DNA of 64,000 nt. Source: Companilactobacillus hulinensis (lineage in GTDB: Bacteria; Bacillota; Bacilli; Lactobacillales; Lactobacillaceae). Each line of letters begins with the position of its first letter. The first letter of the stretch is position 1. The notes under the pieces were generated by a model. That model was not told the origin of the DNA and made no database searches. It saw nothing but the letters and a program-made list of their open reading frames with translations. A program made the position numbers and the translations under genes. Shown in pieces: positions 26,383 to 34,129 of this stretch. The stretch is from NCBI RefSeq assembly GCF_003946555.1, contig NZ_RHOO01000013.1:1-64000 (forward strand), written 5' to 3'.

Positions 26383-27246
26383 ATGCAAAAATTAGGTTTC
26401 ATCGGAACAGGTGTCATGGGTTCCGGAATTATCAATAATTTGCTTAAGGCGGGCTATGAGGTCAACATCTATACCCGCACTGAATCTAAGGCAGAACCTC
26501 TTTTGAAAAAGGGTGCCAAGTGGTTCGCTAGTCCAAAAGAAGTAACTGAGAATTCTGACTGGATCTTCTCAATGGTTGGTTTCCCACAAGATGTCAAAGA
26601 CGTTTACTTCAAGGATAACGGTGTATTCGCCGGTCTGAAGTCTGGTCAAACAATTATCGATATGACAACTAGCACACCTACCCTTGCCAAAGAAATCGGT
26701 GAGAAAGCCGAAAAGTTAGGCGTTAAAACTCTAGATGCCCCAGTATCTGGTGGCGACATTGGTGCTCGTGATGGTAAATTGACGATCATAGTCGGCGGCT
26801 CAAAAGAAGCCTTCGATGAATTGGTTCCTTTATTTGAAGTAATCGGTCAAACTAACCACTACTTCGGATCATACGGCGCTGGCCAACACGCTAAGATGGC
26901 CAACCAAATCATGATTGCCGGTACAATGACTGGTATGACCGAAATGTTTGTTTATGCTAAGGCTGCTGGTTTGGATATGCAATCAATTTTGAAGACCGTT
27001 AGCGGTGGCAGTGCCAACAACTGGAGTCTTGAGAATTATGGACCACGTGTTCTCGATGGAGACTTCAAGCCCGGATTTTACTCTAAGCACTTCTTGAAGG
27101 ACTTAAGAATTGCACTGGATGAGAGCGAGAAGATGGGACTTGACTTACCCGCAACTAAACAAGCTAAATCCTTGTATGAGAAGTTGGTTGATGAAAAGAA
27201 CCTGGGTAATGATGGTACACAAGCATTGATCAAATTATGGTGGTAA
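26383..27246 (+). CDS. NAD(P)-dependent beta-hydroxyacid dehydrogenase (HIBADH family)
   Basis: 287 residues with the normal domain order. The Rossmann loop FIGTGVMGSG is at 5-14. The substrate-binding segment DAPVSGGDIGARDG is at about 118-131, and the catalytic lysine lies in GAGQHAKMANQ near residue 170. The C-terminal helical domain (PGFYSKHFLKDLRIALDES) is complete. Enzymes of this family oxidise 3-hydroxyisobutyrate, tartronate semialdehyde or related acids, and the true substrate cannot be chosen. A strong TTGGAGG ribosome site precedes the ATG. It is monocistronic and ends at the hairpin at 27245-27280. Confidence 0.88.
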   Translation: MQKLGFIGTGVMGSGIINNLLKAGYEVNIYTRTESKAEPLLKKGAKWFASPKEVTENSDWIFSMVGFPQDVKDVYFKDNGVFAGLKSGQTIIDMTTSTPTLAKEIGEKAEKLGVKTLDAPVSGGDIGARDGKLTIIVGGSKEAFDELVPLFEVIGQTNHYFGSYGAGQHAKMANQIMIAGTMTGMTEMFVYAKAAGLDMQSILKTVSGGSANNWSLENYGPRVLDGDFKPGFYSKHFLKDLRIALDESEKMGLDLPATKQAKSLYEKLVDEKNLGNDGTQALIKLWW

Positions 27247-27280
27247 AAAAATGGACTCGCAAAATTTTGCGAGTCCTTTT
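27245..27280. terminator. Bidirectional intrinsic terminator
   Basis: GGACTCGCAAAA and TTTTGCGAGTCC form a perfect stem flanked by A and T runs, between convergent genes. Confidence 0.9.
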
Positions 27281-27313
27281 GTTTATTCCTATCTTCGATA
27301 ATAAGAAGAATTT

Positions 27314-27517
27314 TTATGCCTGAACATAATCAGGATTCAACAATGGCTTGCCGTCTTTATCCACAAGCACAGTCATACCTGAGCCAATATTAGGGTAAAT
27401 TCCTAAAACGTACTGCACACCAGTCGTCGTATCAGTAATAATATCCACCATATGTGCACCGTTAGTACTACCGGACTCTACATGGAAACGTTCTTCTTTT
27501 TTATCCTTCTTGAACAT
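27314..27517 (-). CDS. Small DUF6440-like protein
   Basis: 67 residues from the ATG at 27517, which follows GGGTGGG. An ATG five codons upstream has no ribosome site. The sequence KEERFHVESGSTNG, MVDIITDTTTGVQYVLG and GSGMTVLVDKDGKPLLNP is a compact beta-rich domain that I associate with DUF6440. It has no signal peptide or membrane helix. The function is unknown. The ATG lies inside the end of the DUF805 gene (17-base overlap), so the two are co-translated. Confidence 0.65.
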   Translation of the reverse strand: MFKKDKKEERFHVESGSTNGAHMVDIITDTTTGVQYVLGIYPNIGSGMTVLVDKDGKPLLNPDYVQA

Positions 27518-27929
27518 ATTTATCCCACCCATTGTTATTATTTTGTTGCGGTAAACACATCAATACAAGCATCATAATTTCACCGATTCCTGGCAAAACA
27601 TATGACAACATCCACCAACCACGCATATTGCGGTCATGTAGTCGACGAATTGAAGCATTCCAGACTGAAATAATATAGTAACCAAATGTCATAACCAAAG
27701 CGATGGACCAGATGGAGCTCCAGTAAAAATCATTCATCGGCATAATTGTGACCAACCAGCCAAAGAAACTGATTAATACCACTGAGATCAAAGACATTCC
27801 GAAGAATCCCCACCAATAATCAGCACGGCTCATTCGCTTAGCACCGACGAACATATCTTGAAAATACAATTTTGTTGAATTAATAAGATTGGGACGACTA
27901 CTTTCGTTCCAAATTTCTTTTTCTTCCAT
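27501..27929 (-). CDS. DUF805 membrane protein
   Basis: 142 residues from the ATG at 27929, with GAGAAGG upstream; the longer 181-residue reading runs into the crcB gene and has no ribosome site. The DUF805 signature YWWGFFGMSLISVV, WNASIRRLHDRNMRGWW (about 95-111) and a following hydrophobic segment are clear. It has about four membrane helices. The family function is unknown. It lies 23 bases after crcB and overlaps the DUF6440-like gene, which gives a probable four-gene transcript starting at 28704. Confidence 0.85.
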   Translation of the reverse strand: MEEKEIWNESSRPNLINSTKLYFQDMFVGAKRMSRADYWWGFFGMSLISVVLISFFGWLVTIMPMNDFYWSSIWSIALVMTFGYYIISVWNASIRRLHDRNMRGWWMLSYVLPGIGEIMMLVLMCLPQQNNNNGWDKYVQEG

Positions 27930-27952
27930 GAATATACCTTCTCTTAAACGAG

Positions 27953-28297
27953 TTACAAATTTATGCCAACTACAAATCCTAATATACCAATAATATAAGT
28001 TAATGCAAAATATAAGAAGCATCTGACGAATCTTTTTTGGAACCACAATTGGCTGAGTTCCATATTCATTGTACCGTAAGTTGTGAATCCACCGCAGAAT
28101 CCTGTGCCCAGAAACAACAATAATGAACCGTTGTGGATATGTGCGGTAAAGATTCCTAACGCAAATGCTCCCACAATATTTATCAACAGGGTCATGATTG
28201 GGAAGTCTACTTTGATCTTTTGTGACAAGGATGTGAGCTCATTTCTCAAGAAAGCTCCGATTCCAGCACCAAATCCTACTATAAATACTGACATCAA
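27953..28297 (-). CDS. crcB: Fluoride exporter subunit CrcB/FluC (second of a pair)
   Basis: 114 residues with four membrane helices. Motifs are GAGIGAFLRNEL near the start, TLLINIVGAFALGIF (the conserved Asn in helix 2) and GTGFCGGFTTYGTMNMEL. Fluc channels are small dual-topology dimers that let fluoride leave the cell. In many Gram-positive bacteria two adjacent genes encode a heterodimer. The start overlaps the stop of the upstream crcB by four bases. This copy has TTYGT where the partner has TTFST, so the two pore halves differ. Confidence 0.9.
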   Translation of the reverse strand: MMSVFIVGFGAGIGAFLRNELTSLSQKIKVDFPIMTLLINIVGAFALGIFTAHIHNGSLLLFLGTGFCGGFTTYGTMNMELSQLWFQKRFVRCFLYFALTYIIGILGFVVGINL

Positions 28298-28704
28298 TCT
28301 TTGCCCCTTTCTGCATAGTCCACGAAGGCACGACTTGCTGCCAAATAATTACCGAGCAATGCACAGATGAATCCACCGACAATTGTAATTGTTAAATAAG
28401 TTATCAACATTATCCAACTTCCAGACTGATAAAGTCGATACGTGTCCGCAGTAAATGTGGAAAAAGTTGTGTATGATCCTAATAATCCGGTGCTTAATGC
28501 TAGGATCATTTTTGATGATAAATGGAATCTATCTTGAAGATAGTGAATTAAAAATGGCAGTATCAACGCTCCACTTAAATTAGCAACTAGTGTTCCGTAC
28601 GGGAATCCACTGCTGGTTTTGAATAATAAACTTTCTCCATAGCGGAGATTGCTTCCGATAAATGCGCCTATGAAGATGATTAGGAAAGTTTTTAATTTTT
28701 GCAT
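28294..28704 (-). CDS. crcB: Fluoride exporter subunit CrcB/FluC (first of a pair)
   Basis: 136 residues with four hydrophobic helices. Conserved features are GAFIGSNLRYGE, TLVANLSGALILPF and GLLGSYTTFSTFTAD with the T-T-F-S-T pore motif. It is predicted to form the channel with the product of the overlapping second gene. The 32 bases between the start and the upstream terminator leave no room for a fluoride riboswitch, so control by that route is unlikely here. Confidence 0.9.
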   Translation of the reverse strand: MQKLKTFLIIFIGAFIGSNLRYGESLLFKTSSGFPYGTLVANLSGALILPFLIHYLQDRFHLSSKMILALSTGLLGSYTTFSTFTADTYRLYQSGSWIMLITYLTITIVGGFICALLGNYLAASRAFVDYAERGKD

Positions 28705-28736
28705 TTTGTCACCTCAATCCTTATAGGATAGCATAG

Positions 28737-28772
28737 AAAAACAGTGACCTAGATTTTAGGTCACTGTTTTTT
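28737..28772 (-). terminator. Terminator after the gnd 3' repeat array
   Basis: AAACAGTGACCTA and TAGGTCACTGTTT form a strong stem with T-runs on both strands. It ends the gnd message after R2 units r4 to r1. Confidence 0.88.
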
Positions 28773-28784
28773 GTTTGTATTTTT

Positions 28785-29201
28785 GAAACGAGTTGCGAAA
28801 GGTTGAACCTTTGTGCTTTGATATTTCCTAAACGTGCTTACAAAAGACAACACCCTCCGCTTACTACGTCTAATAATCGCACCAACTTCGTTGGTACAAT
28901 CATTAGCCTAGGTAATGCTCGAGTGTTCCCGTCTTTTGACACACTCTATTCTCTATTCTAAAACGAGTTGCGAAAGGGCAAACCTCTGTGCTTACTACGC
29001 CCAGTGACTTCACCACTTCGTGGTAAAGTCACTGGCCTAGGTAATGCTCGAGGTCTGAACGCCCTTTCTCCACTCTCTGTTTTAAAACGAGCTATGAAAG
29101 CCAGATTCCTGTGCCTGCTACGGATAACAAATGCACCAACTGCGTTGGCACCTTCGCTATCCTAGGCAGTGCTCAGAATCTCCCGGCTTTCTCCGCTCTC
29201 T
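28785..29201 (-). repeat. R2 repeat array I (three full units, one partial) 3' of gnd
   Basis: Head-to-tail units in gnd sense: r4 (29201-29084), r3 (29078-28960), r2 (28947-28830) and a 3' partial, r1 (28822-28785). Each full unit begins AGAG, holds GAGCATTACCTAGG (GAGCACTGCCTAGG in r4), a terminal hairpin that differs between units, then CGTAGTAAGC (CGTAGCAGGC in r4), and ends near AAACGAG or AAACGC. The first bases of r4 overlap the gnd stop codon. The array is followed by the terminator at 28737. Confidence 0.85.
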
Positions 29202-30099
29202 ACTTCTTATCCACGTCATGTCCACCGAACTCATTACGTAATGCGGCAACGACTTTTCCTGTCATTGTATCGTCTTCCAATGAACGGTATCTCATCATCA
29301 ATGATGCGGCAATGACTGGTGTTGGTACTTGTAATTTCAAGGCTTCATCAAGTGTCCACTTTCCTTCACCTGATGAGTGCATTACACCTTTGATTTCGTC
29401 CAAATTTGGATCTTTTGAGAAGGCTGATTGTGCTAATTCCATCAACCATCCTCGGATAACTGAACCGTGTGACCAAACTTTGGCTACGGCTTCGTTGTCA
29501 TAATCGAATTGGCTGTGTGCCAAGACGTCGAATCCTTCAGCTACGGCTTGCATCATTCCATATTCGATACCATTGTGGACCATCTTCAAATAGTGACCAC
29601 TTCCGGCTTTGCCTGTGTATAAGTATCCATCAGTTTGTGCGATACCCTTAAAAATTGGTTCGATGTAACTGAACAATTCAGCATCGTCGCCACCGATCAT
29701 GAAGTTACCATCATGATTAGCACCGTCCATACCACCGGAAGTTCCTACATCGAAGAATTTGATTCCTTTGTTCTTAAGAATTTCGTTATGTTTAAGAGAA
29801 TCTTCATAGAATGAATTTCCCCCATCAATAACAATGTCATTTTGATCTAGCAATTCACTTAAAGTGTCAATAGTTGAATTAGTTGGATTACCAGCTGGAA
29901 GCATTACCCAGATGATACGTGGTGCAGCCAAGTTCTTAACTGCATCTTCCAAACTATCAACCACTGTAGCACCAAGTTTTACAGCATCTTTCTTTGCATC
30001 TTCGTTCAAATCAAATGCTACAACTTCGTTGTTGTTTCTAATTAAATTCTCAGTCAAGTTGATCCCCATCTTGCCGAGTCCAATCATTGCTAATTTCAA
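29200..30099 (-). CDS. gnd: 6-phosphogluconate dehydrogenase, decarboxylating (short form)
   Basis: 299 residues, the length of the short (GndA/YqeC-like, often NAD-linked) class rather than the usual 470. Motifs are MIGLGKMGINLTENL at 5-19, VMLPAGNPT near 65, GTSGGMDGANHDGNFMIGG at about 118-136, and YLKMVHNGIEYGMM at about 170-183, which contains the catalytic lysine. It oxidises 6-phosphogluconate to ribulose 5-phosphate and CO2. The gene stands alone between two R2 arrays whose innermost pairs of units are almost identical (28960-29201 and 30293-30534), giving direct repeats either side of it. Confidence 0.92.
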   Translation of the reverse strand: MKLAMIGLGKMGINLTENLIRNNNEVVAFDLNEDAKKDAVKLGATVVDSLEDAVKNLAAPRIIWVMLPAGNPTNSTIDTLSELLDQNDIVIDGGNSFYEDSLKHNEILKNKGIKFFDVGTSGGMDGANHDGNFMIGGDDAELFSYIEPIFKGIAQTDGYLYTGKAGSGHYLKMVHNGIEYGMMQAVAEGFDVLAHSQFDYDNEAVAKVWSHGSVIRGWLMELAQSAFSKDPNLDEIKGVMHSSGEGKWTLDEALKLQVPTPVIAASLMMRYRSLEDDTMTGKVVAALRNEFGGHDVDKK

Positions 30100-30162
30100 A
30101 ATAAATCCTCCTAGATTTTTTTACCATTCAATAGTATACGGGATAGTTCGGTTTTTGGGAAC

Positions 30163-30204
30163 AAAAAATAGGATATAAGTCGCATGTATGCGTTTATATC
30201 CTAT
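30163..30204 (-). terminator. Terminator after R2 array II
   Basis: ATAGGATATAA pairs with TTATATCCTAT around a GC-containing loop, with six U residues on the minus strand. It ends the message of the gene at 30533 and separates it from gnd. Confidence 0.8.
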
Positions 30205-30236
30205 GAATTTTAGTTTAGATATGGTTTGGTGGTTCT

Positions 30237-30534
30237 AAAACGCGTTTACAAAGGACAACTCCCTGCGCTTACTACGCTCCATTCTCTATTCCAAAACGAG
30301 TTGCGAAAGGGCAAACCTCTGTGCTTACTACGCCCAATGACTTCACCACTTCGTGGTAAAATCACTGGCCTAGGTAATGCTCGAGGTCTGAACGCCCTTT
30401 CTCCACTCTCTATTTTAAAACGAGCTGCGAAAGCCAGATTCCTGTGCCTGCTACGGATAACAAATGCACCAACTACGTTGGCACCTTCGTTATCCTAGGC
30501 AGTGCTCAGAATCTCCCGGCTTTCTCCACTCTCT
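30237..30534 (-). repeat. R2 repeat array II (two full units, one partial)
   Basis: In the sense of the gene at 30533: r7 (30534-30417), r6 (30411-30293) and r5 (30287-30237). The last is internally deleted, keeping AGAG at its start and CGTAGTAAGCGC plus the 3' arm. The first unit overlaps the stop codon. Units r6/r7 match r3/r4 of array I with only a handful of base changes. Confidence 0.85.
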
Positions 30535-31081
30535 ATTTTACGAACCTATTCCACCAGTGTCCCTTATTCTCTTCATGTTCTTCATGAACTTGTTCATTCA
30601 CTTTTTCTTTAATAACGGCATCAGCTGTACGTTTGCTTTCTTCTTTAAATCTATCGAATTGGCTTTGTAAGCTGTCTTTTTCTTCTTTGGCGTCAGCTAA
30701 TTGTTGTTTCAAGTCAGCGATTGTTTCTTCTGACTTCTTAGCTTCGTCTTTCAAAGTTGAAATTGTCTTTTGTAGTTCTGTGACTTTGCCATCATTTCCG
30801 TCGGTAGTTTCAGCTTCTGCATCAGCTACTGGGAAGATTTGTTTAGCCGCTGAATCCAGGGTCATCTTTGGTCTGTGACCTAGTTCAACCATTTCTTTGA
30901 AATCATCCAGATTCTTTGATGTGTACAAACGGTTATTTTGACTATTACGTTCAAAGTAATCTGAATTACCTGTTGTATGTTCCACGATCAATGAATATTT
31001 ACGCAATGTTGCAACGCTGATCCCCAAACCTTCCGCTGCTTTGGCTGGAGTTAAAAATTTACTGCTCTTTGCTCTACTCAA
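30533..31081 (-). CDS. MerR/RacA-like DNA-binding protein with a coiled coil
   Basis: 182 residues. The N-terminal FLTPAKAAEGLGISVATLRK (about 9-28) followed by YFERNSQNNRLYTSKNLDD is a winged-helix of the MerR/RacA kind. Residues about 95-165 form a strongly charged heptad-like helix (TELQKTISTLKDEAKKSEET and onward). The tail is EENKGHWWNRFVK, a Trp-Trp-containing amphipathic end. Lactobacillal proteins of this layout are often filed as DUF536 or helix-turn-helix proteins; a role in chromosome or plasmid organisation has been proposed for RacA-like members. That function is only a possibility here. It is monocistronic with R2 units in its 3' region. Confidence 0.65.
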   Translation of the reverse strand: MSRAKSSKFLTPAKAAEGLGISVATLRKYSLIVEHTTGNSDYFERNSQNNRLYTSKNLDDFKEMVELGHRPKMTLDSAAKQIFPVADAEAETTDGNDGKVTELQKTISTLKDEAKKSEETIADLKQQLADAKEEKDSLQSQFDRFKEESKRTADAVIKEKVNEQVHEEHEENKGHWWNRFVK

Positions 31082-31277
31082 AAGTATTTCCCCCGATATG
31101 TCTCTATTAGTCTAATTATAAAAATAAAGTGTCCGACTTTCAACCACCAAATCGTACTTGATGTACTGATATAGGTAGTAATCAGTATATTTTGTCTAAA
31201 TTATTGTTATACTAATCATAGATTGTACTACTTTAGGTGTATAATTCTTCTTACTACAGAAAAGGGGAAATGATATA

Positions 31278-32663
31278 TTGTCAAGTTCCACTATAACAAC
31301 TAATTTAATCATAATTTTAGTCACTTTTATCTTTGCTTTCTTCTTCGTGGCTGCTGAGTTTGCGTTAGTACAAACACGTCCTAGTCAATTGGAAGATGAG
31401 ATTGCTAAGGGCGACGGAAATCAGAAGAAACTAAAACGTGCGTTGATGATGGTCAACAACTTAAACGAATACTTATCCACAACTCAGGTTGGTACTAGTA
31501 TCGCTGGTATCATCTTAGGTTGGATCGGTGAAAGTACGATCGAGTATTTGTTGGTAGATTTCTTCGGAATCATCCATCTATCAAATGGCAACGGTGGTCT
31601 ACATGCTCTTGGTTCGATCATCGGTGTTCTACTTCTAACATATTTAGAAGTTGTTCTTACTGAAATTGTTCCTAAGAATGTTTCAATTGATATGCCATTG
31701 AAAATGTTAATGCTAACAGTTACACCAATGCGTATCTTCCACTTATCAGTCTACCCATTCGTATGGTTGCTGAATGTATCAGCTTCTGGAATCGTCAAAC
31801 TGATGGGATTGAAACCTGCTGATTCAGAAAACGAAGTCTTCTCTCAATCAGAAATTCTTCGTCTTTCTAAGTCAGCTGTTCAAGGCGGTGACATGGACCA
31901 AAACGATGTTGTATTCATGCAACGTGCCTTCGAACTAAACGATAAAGTTGCCAAAGACATCATGGTCGATCGTACTAGTTTGTACGTTGTCGATATTACT
32001 GACAAGGTCAAAGATGTTTTGAAAGACTACTTGCAACAAGGATTCTCAAGATTCCCTGTTGTTGCTGACAATGATAAGGATAAGGTTCTTGGTTACGTCT
32101 ATGCTTATGATATTGTTCGTCAGAATCAAGTTGACGGCGACATCGGTATCAGCCGTATCTTGAGATCAGTGAATACTGTTCCTGAAACAATGCCTATTCA
32201 AGATATTCTTTCTAAAATGATCAAGAAACAGACACCTATCGTCGTTGTTGTCGATGAATACGGTGGTACTAGTGGTATCGTTACTGATAAAGATATTTAT
32301 GAAGAATTATTCGGAACTGTCAAAGATGAGATCGATGATGTTTCTGATGAATATATCGTTAAGAATTCAGATGGCAGTTACAATGTTTCTGGTAAGACTA
32401 CCCTCTATGATTTCGAACGTTACTTCAGAACTGATATCCCTGAATTCCAAGAATCAGATATTATCACTATCGGTGGTTATATCATTGAGAAGTATCCAAA
32501 TATCAATCAAGACTTCGCATTCACAATGAATAATTTCAGATTCAAAGTTGCCGAATTCGATCACGGATTCGTTAACTGGTTCAGAGTTTCAGTTGATAAG
32601 ACAGCTGTTACTAAACAAGATAATTTAGCTTCATTAACTGATGTTGATGATTTGAAAGAATAA
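31278..32663 (+). CDS. CNNM/CorC-type membrane protein with CBS domains (hemolysin family)
   Basis: 461 residues. It starts with TTG about 12 bases after AAAGGGG; a nearer ATG at 31270 is out of frame. Residues 1-195 are the DUF21/CNNM membrane domain (FAFFFVAAEFALVQTRPSQL, TTQVGTSIAGIILGWIGEST, LEVVLTEIVPKNVSID). Two CBS domains span about 215-335 (VVDEYGGTSGIVTDKDIYEEL). A CorC_HlyC domain closes the protein (about 355-440). The family is linked to magnesium or cobalt efflux, and the older name hemolysin is misleading. It is monocistronic, with a strong terminator at 32665. Confidence 0.88.
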   Translation: MSSSTITTNLIIILVTFIFAFFFVAAEFALVQTRPSQLEDEIAKGDGNQKKLKRALMMVNNLNEYLSTTQVGTSIAGIILGWIGESTIEYLLVDFFGIIHLSNGNGGLHALGSIIGVLLLTYLEVVLTEIVPKNVSIDMPLKMLMLTVTPMRIFHLSVYPFVWLLNVSASGIVKLMGLKPADSENEVFSQSEILRLSKSAVQGGDMDQNDVVFMQRAFELNDKVAKDIMVDRTSLYVVDITDKVKDVLKDYLQQGFSRFPVVADNDKDKVLGYVYAYDIVRQNQVDGDIGISRILRSVNTVPETMPIQDILSKMIKKQTPIVVVVDEYGGTSGIVTDKDIYEELFGTVKDEIDDVSDEYIVKNSDGSYNVSGKTTLYDFERYFRTDIPEFQESDIITIGGYIIEKYPNINQDFAFTMNNFRFKVAEFDHGFVNWFRVSVDKTAVTKQDNLASLTDVDDLKE

Positions 32664-32664
32664 C

Positions 32665-32706
32665 AAAAAGCAGGTAAATTCAAATTACGAATTTACCTGC
32701 TTTTTT
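32665..32706 (+). terminator. Intrinsic terminator of the CNNM gene
   Basis: AAAAAGCAGGTAAATTC pairs with GAATTTACCTGCTTTTTT. Confidence 0.92.
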
Positions 32707-32709
32707 GAC

Positions 32710-32881
32710 GCCTACGATTTAAAATAGCGGACCTGCAGTTGGACCGATTTCAGCCAAGGTCTGAAATCTTGCTTTTGAACTCCGAAGAACACGGATTTCA
32801 AAAGACATCCTGTGCTGTATGAACGGAAATCCACCGTTCGACACCACTATAACTGCTGGTCCACTATTTTAACTCTTCGGC
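32710..32881 (+). repeat. R1 structured repeat, unit B-left
   Basis: Plus-sense unit starting GCCTACG and ending CTCTTCGGC. The outer stem TTAAAATAGCGGACC...GCAGTT pairs with AACTGC...GGTCCACTATTTTAA. It has the family core AAGGTCT, CTTTTGAACTCCG and ATTTCAAAAGACATCCTGTG, then a hairpin GAACGG...CCGTTC. It faces unit B-right across a 36-base spacer. Confidence 0.75.
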
Positions 32882-32917
32882 TAATTTATATGGAATTGAA
32901 CTATTCAAATAAAATAA

Positions 32918-33099
32918 GCTGGAGGTTAAAAAATATTTCATTTGCCGTGAAAATGTTGTTTGAACGGAGATTTTTCCGTTCATTACAACATGGGACGAGC
33001 TTTAAGATTTGCAAAGCAAAGCTTAAAGTCGAAGTCTGAGACCGCTTTTCAGGCTCGGACTGATCCCCACGGTATATGAAATATTTTTTAATCGGAAGC
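32918..33099 (-). repeat. R1 structured repeat, unit B-right
   Basis: Minus-sense unit. The outer stem GGTTAAAAAATATTTCAT pairs with ATGAAATATTTTTTAATC, followed on both sides by GCCGTG/CACGG. On the minus strand it has GCGGTCT, TCGACTTTAAGCTTTGC, GCAAATCTTAAAGCTCGTCC and the hairpin ATGTTG...CAACAT. B-left and B-right together form a palindromic pair between the terminators of convergent genes. Confidence 0.75.
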
Positions 33100-33104
33100 G
33101 AAAA

Positions 33105-33130
33105 CAAAAAAGAACTCACAAATGTGAGTC
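33105..33130 (-). terminator. Terminator of the toxin-antitoxin operon
   Basis: ACTCACA and TGTGAGT form a short stem preceded (on plus) by an A-run that becomes the U-run on the minus strand. Confidence 0.8.
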
Positions 33131-33136
33131 CCACAA

Positions 33137-33418
33137 TCAAGATTTATTATAAATATCTCGTCTATGACCAATTGTAATAGCTGTAACTACAAGCCTCTCG
33201 TCTTCTATTTCAACAATTACTCTATAATTCCCGATTCTATATCTCCATTCACCACTATGATTGGCAGTTAATCCCTTACCATGTTTCCTAGGATCGTCTG
33301 TTCCATCTATATTTTGATATAACCAACGAGTAATCAAAGCTGACTGATATTTATCCATTTTCTTCAACTGTCTAACTGAATCTTTAGTAAACACTAGCTT
33401 ATAGTTGACCGAACTCAT
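33137..33418 (-). CDS. RelE/ParE-family toxin
   Basis: 93 residues. The fold markers are YKLVFTKDSVRQLKKMDK at the start, GEWRYRIGNYRVIVEIED at about 56-73, and the C-terminal VTAITIGHRRDIYNKS. This is the pattern of RelE-like toxins: a central Arg-rich strand and the GHRR-x-x-Y end. RelE-type members cut mRNA in the ribosome and ParE-type members poison gyrase; the mode here cannot be decided. It overlaps the antitoxin gene by 20 bases, with an AGAGG ribosome site inside the antitoxin's last codons. Confidence 0.85.
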   Translation of the reverse strand: MSSVNYKLVFTKDSVRQLKKMDKYQSALITRWLYQNIDGTDDPRKHGKGLTANHSGEWRYRIGNYRVIVEIEDERLVVTAITIGHRRDIYNKS

Positions 33419-33626
33419 CCAGAACCTCTTTCATGGATACAGTTTCTTTGTTGTCTTCTAAATATCTTTTATGCGCAACTTCAGCAACCTGTCGATCATA
33501 CTCATCTTCTAATTGTTCCATTGAATAGTTCTTTACTAAATCTGATAGAGAAATACCATAAAAATCTGCCATGTATTTTAACCATTCCTTTTCTTTATCT
33601 GAGACCCGAACAGTAATCATTGCCAT
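33399..33626 (-). CDS. Antitoxin of the RelE/ParE pair (DUF6290/RelB-like)
   Basis: 75 residues. The N-terminal MITVRVSDKEKEWLKYMADFYGISLSDL is a ribbon-helix-helix that would bind the operon promoter. The rest (EYDRQVAEVAHKRYLEDNKE and onward) is the acidic toxin-wrapping helix. The upstream GAGGAG ten bases before the ATG supports this start; a second ATG two codons in is also possible. The gene comes first, as usual for relBE-type operons. Confidence 0.85.
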   Translation of the reverse strand: MAMITVRVSDKEKEWLKYMADFYGISLSDLVKNYSMEQLEDEYDRQVAEVAHKRYLEDNKETVSMKEVLDEFGQL

Positions 33627-33695
33627 AACCTATCAACTCCTCTGTAATTCATTGTAATACATAAATAAATTCAAAAAAAGAAATATGATTAAAAC

Positions 33696-33721
33696 AAAAA
33701 AGACTCACAAAATGTGAGTCC
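33696..33721 (-). terminator. Terminator of the HAD / A-type protein operon
   Basis: GACTCACA pairs with TGTGAGTC with a U-run on the minus strand. It is almost the same hairpin as at 33105-33130. Confidence 0.85.
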
Positions 33722-33726
33722 CATAA

Positions 33727-34113
33727 TTAACAGCCGCCACCCATAGTAACGGTATTAGCTTTAACAGCATCCCAATCAACAATGTTAACCGCACCATCAA
33801 CAAGTTCACGGTCATTCTTGAAGACGATCATCTTTGTTTTAGGATTTATTTCCAATTGCATACCACTTTGAATATAATCATCAGCAATTTTCTTGAAATA
33901 AATTGGTCCCAGATCACTATCCAAGGCTATTTCATAATCTGACTTCGATGCATCCGGATCAATAGCGATGAATCTGAACTTAGTAACCAAGGCACAGTTA
34001 CCTTCAGCAGAATATGGTCCAAGTCCATTGTCGAGGTCTAGCAAAAGTGTCTTGCCAGCATCAACGTATGGTTGTAACTTTTCTTTAACTTCATTAGTCA
34101 TTTCAATTCTCAT
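33727..34113 (-). CDS. HesB/IscA-like (A-type Fe-S carrier fold) protein, paralogue 1
   Basis: 128 residues from the ATG at 34113, with AGGAAG upstream; the 151-residue reading begins inside the preceding gene without a ribosome site. The start MRIEMTNEVKEKLQPYVDAG, the strand TLLLDLDNGLGPYS and the end MIVFKNDRELVDGAVNIVDW follow the HesB-like fold. Canonical A-type carriers have three cysteines (one central, two in a C-terminal C-x-C). Here there is one in EGNCALVTKF and one at the extreme C-terminus (MGGGC). Metal or cluster binding is therefore uncertain. It lies 16 bases after its paralogue at 34130. Confidence 0.7.
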   Translation of the reverse strand: MRIEMTNEVKEKLQPYVDAGKTLLLDLDNGLGPYSAEGNCALVTKFRFIAIDPDASKSDYEIALDSDLGPIYFKKIADDYIQSGMQLEINPKTKMIVFKNDRELVDGAVNIVDWDAVKANTVTMGGGC

Positions 34114-34129
34114 TAATCTCGACTTCTTC

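Noticed and set aside
28705-28736. Fluoride riboswitch upstream of the crcB pair
   Set aside because: Only about 32 bases separate the start codon from the previous terminator, and no riboswitch core is visible.
28785-29201. CRISPR array or tRNA cluster
   Set aside because: R2 units are about 120 nt with internal pairing and no short spacers, and there is no cas gene. They do not fold as tRNA and lack the anticodon arm and CCA-side pattern.
30226-30498. Open frame of 90 residues (and 28968-29165) across the R2 arrays
   Set aside because: The frames read through repeats in the antisense direction, give the same Leu/Arg-rich peptide from each copy, and lack ribosome sites. The conserved features are structural, not coding.
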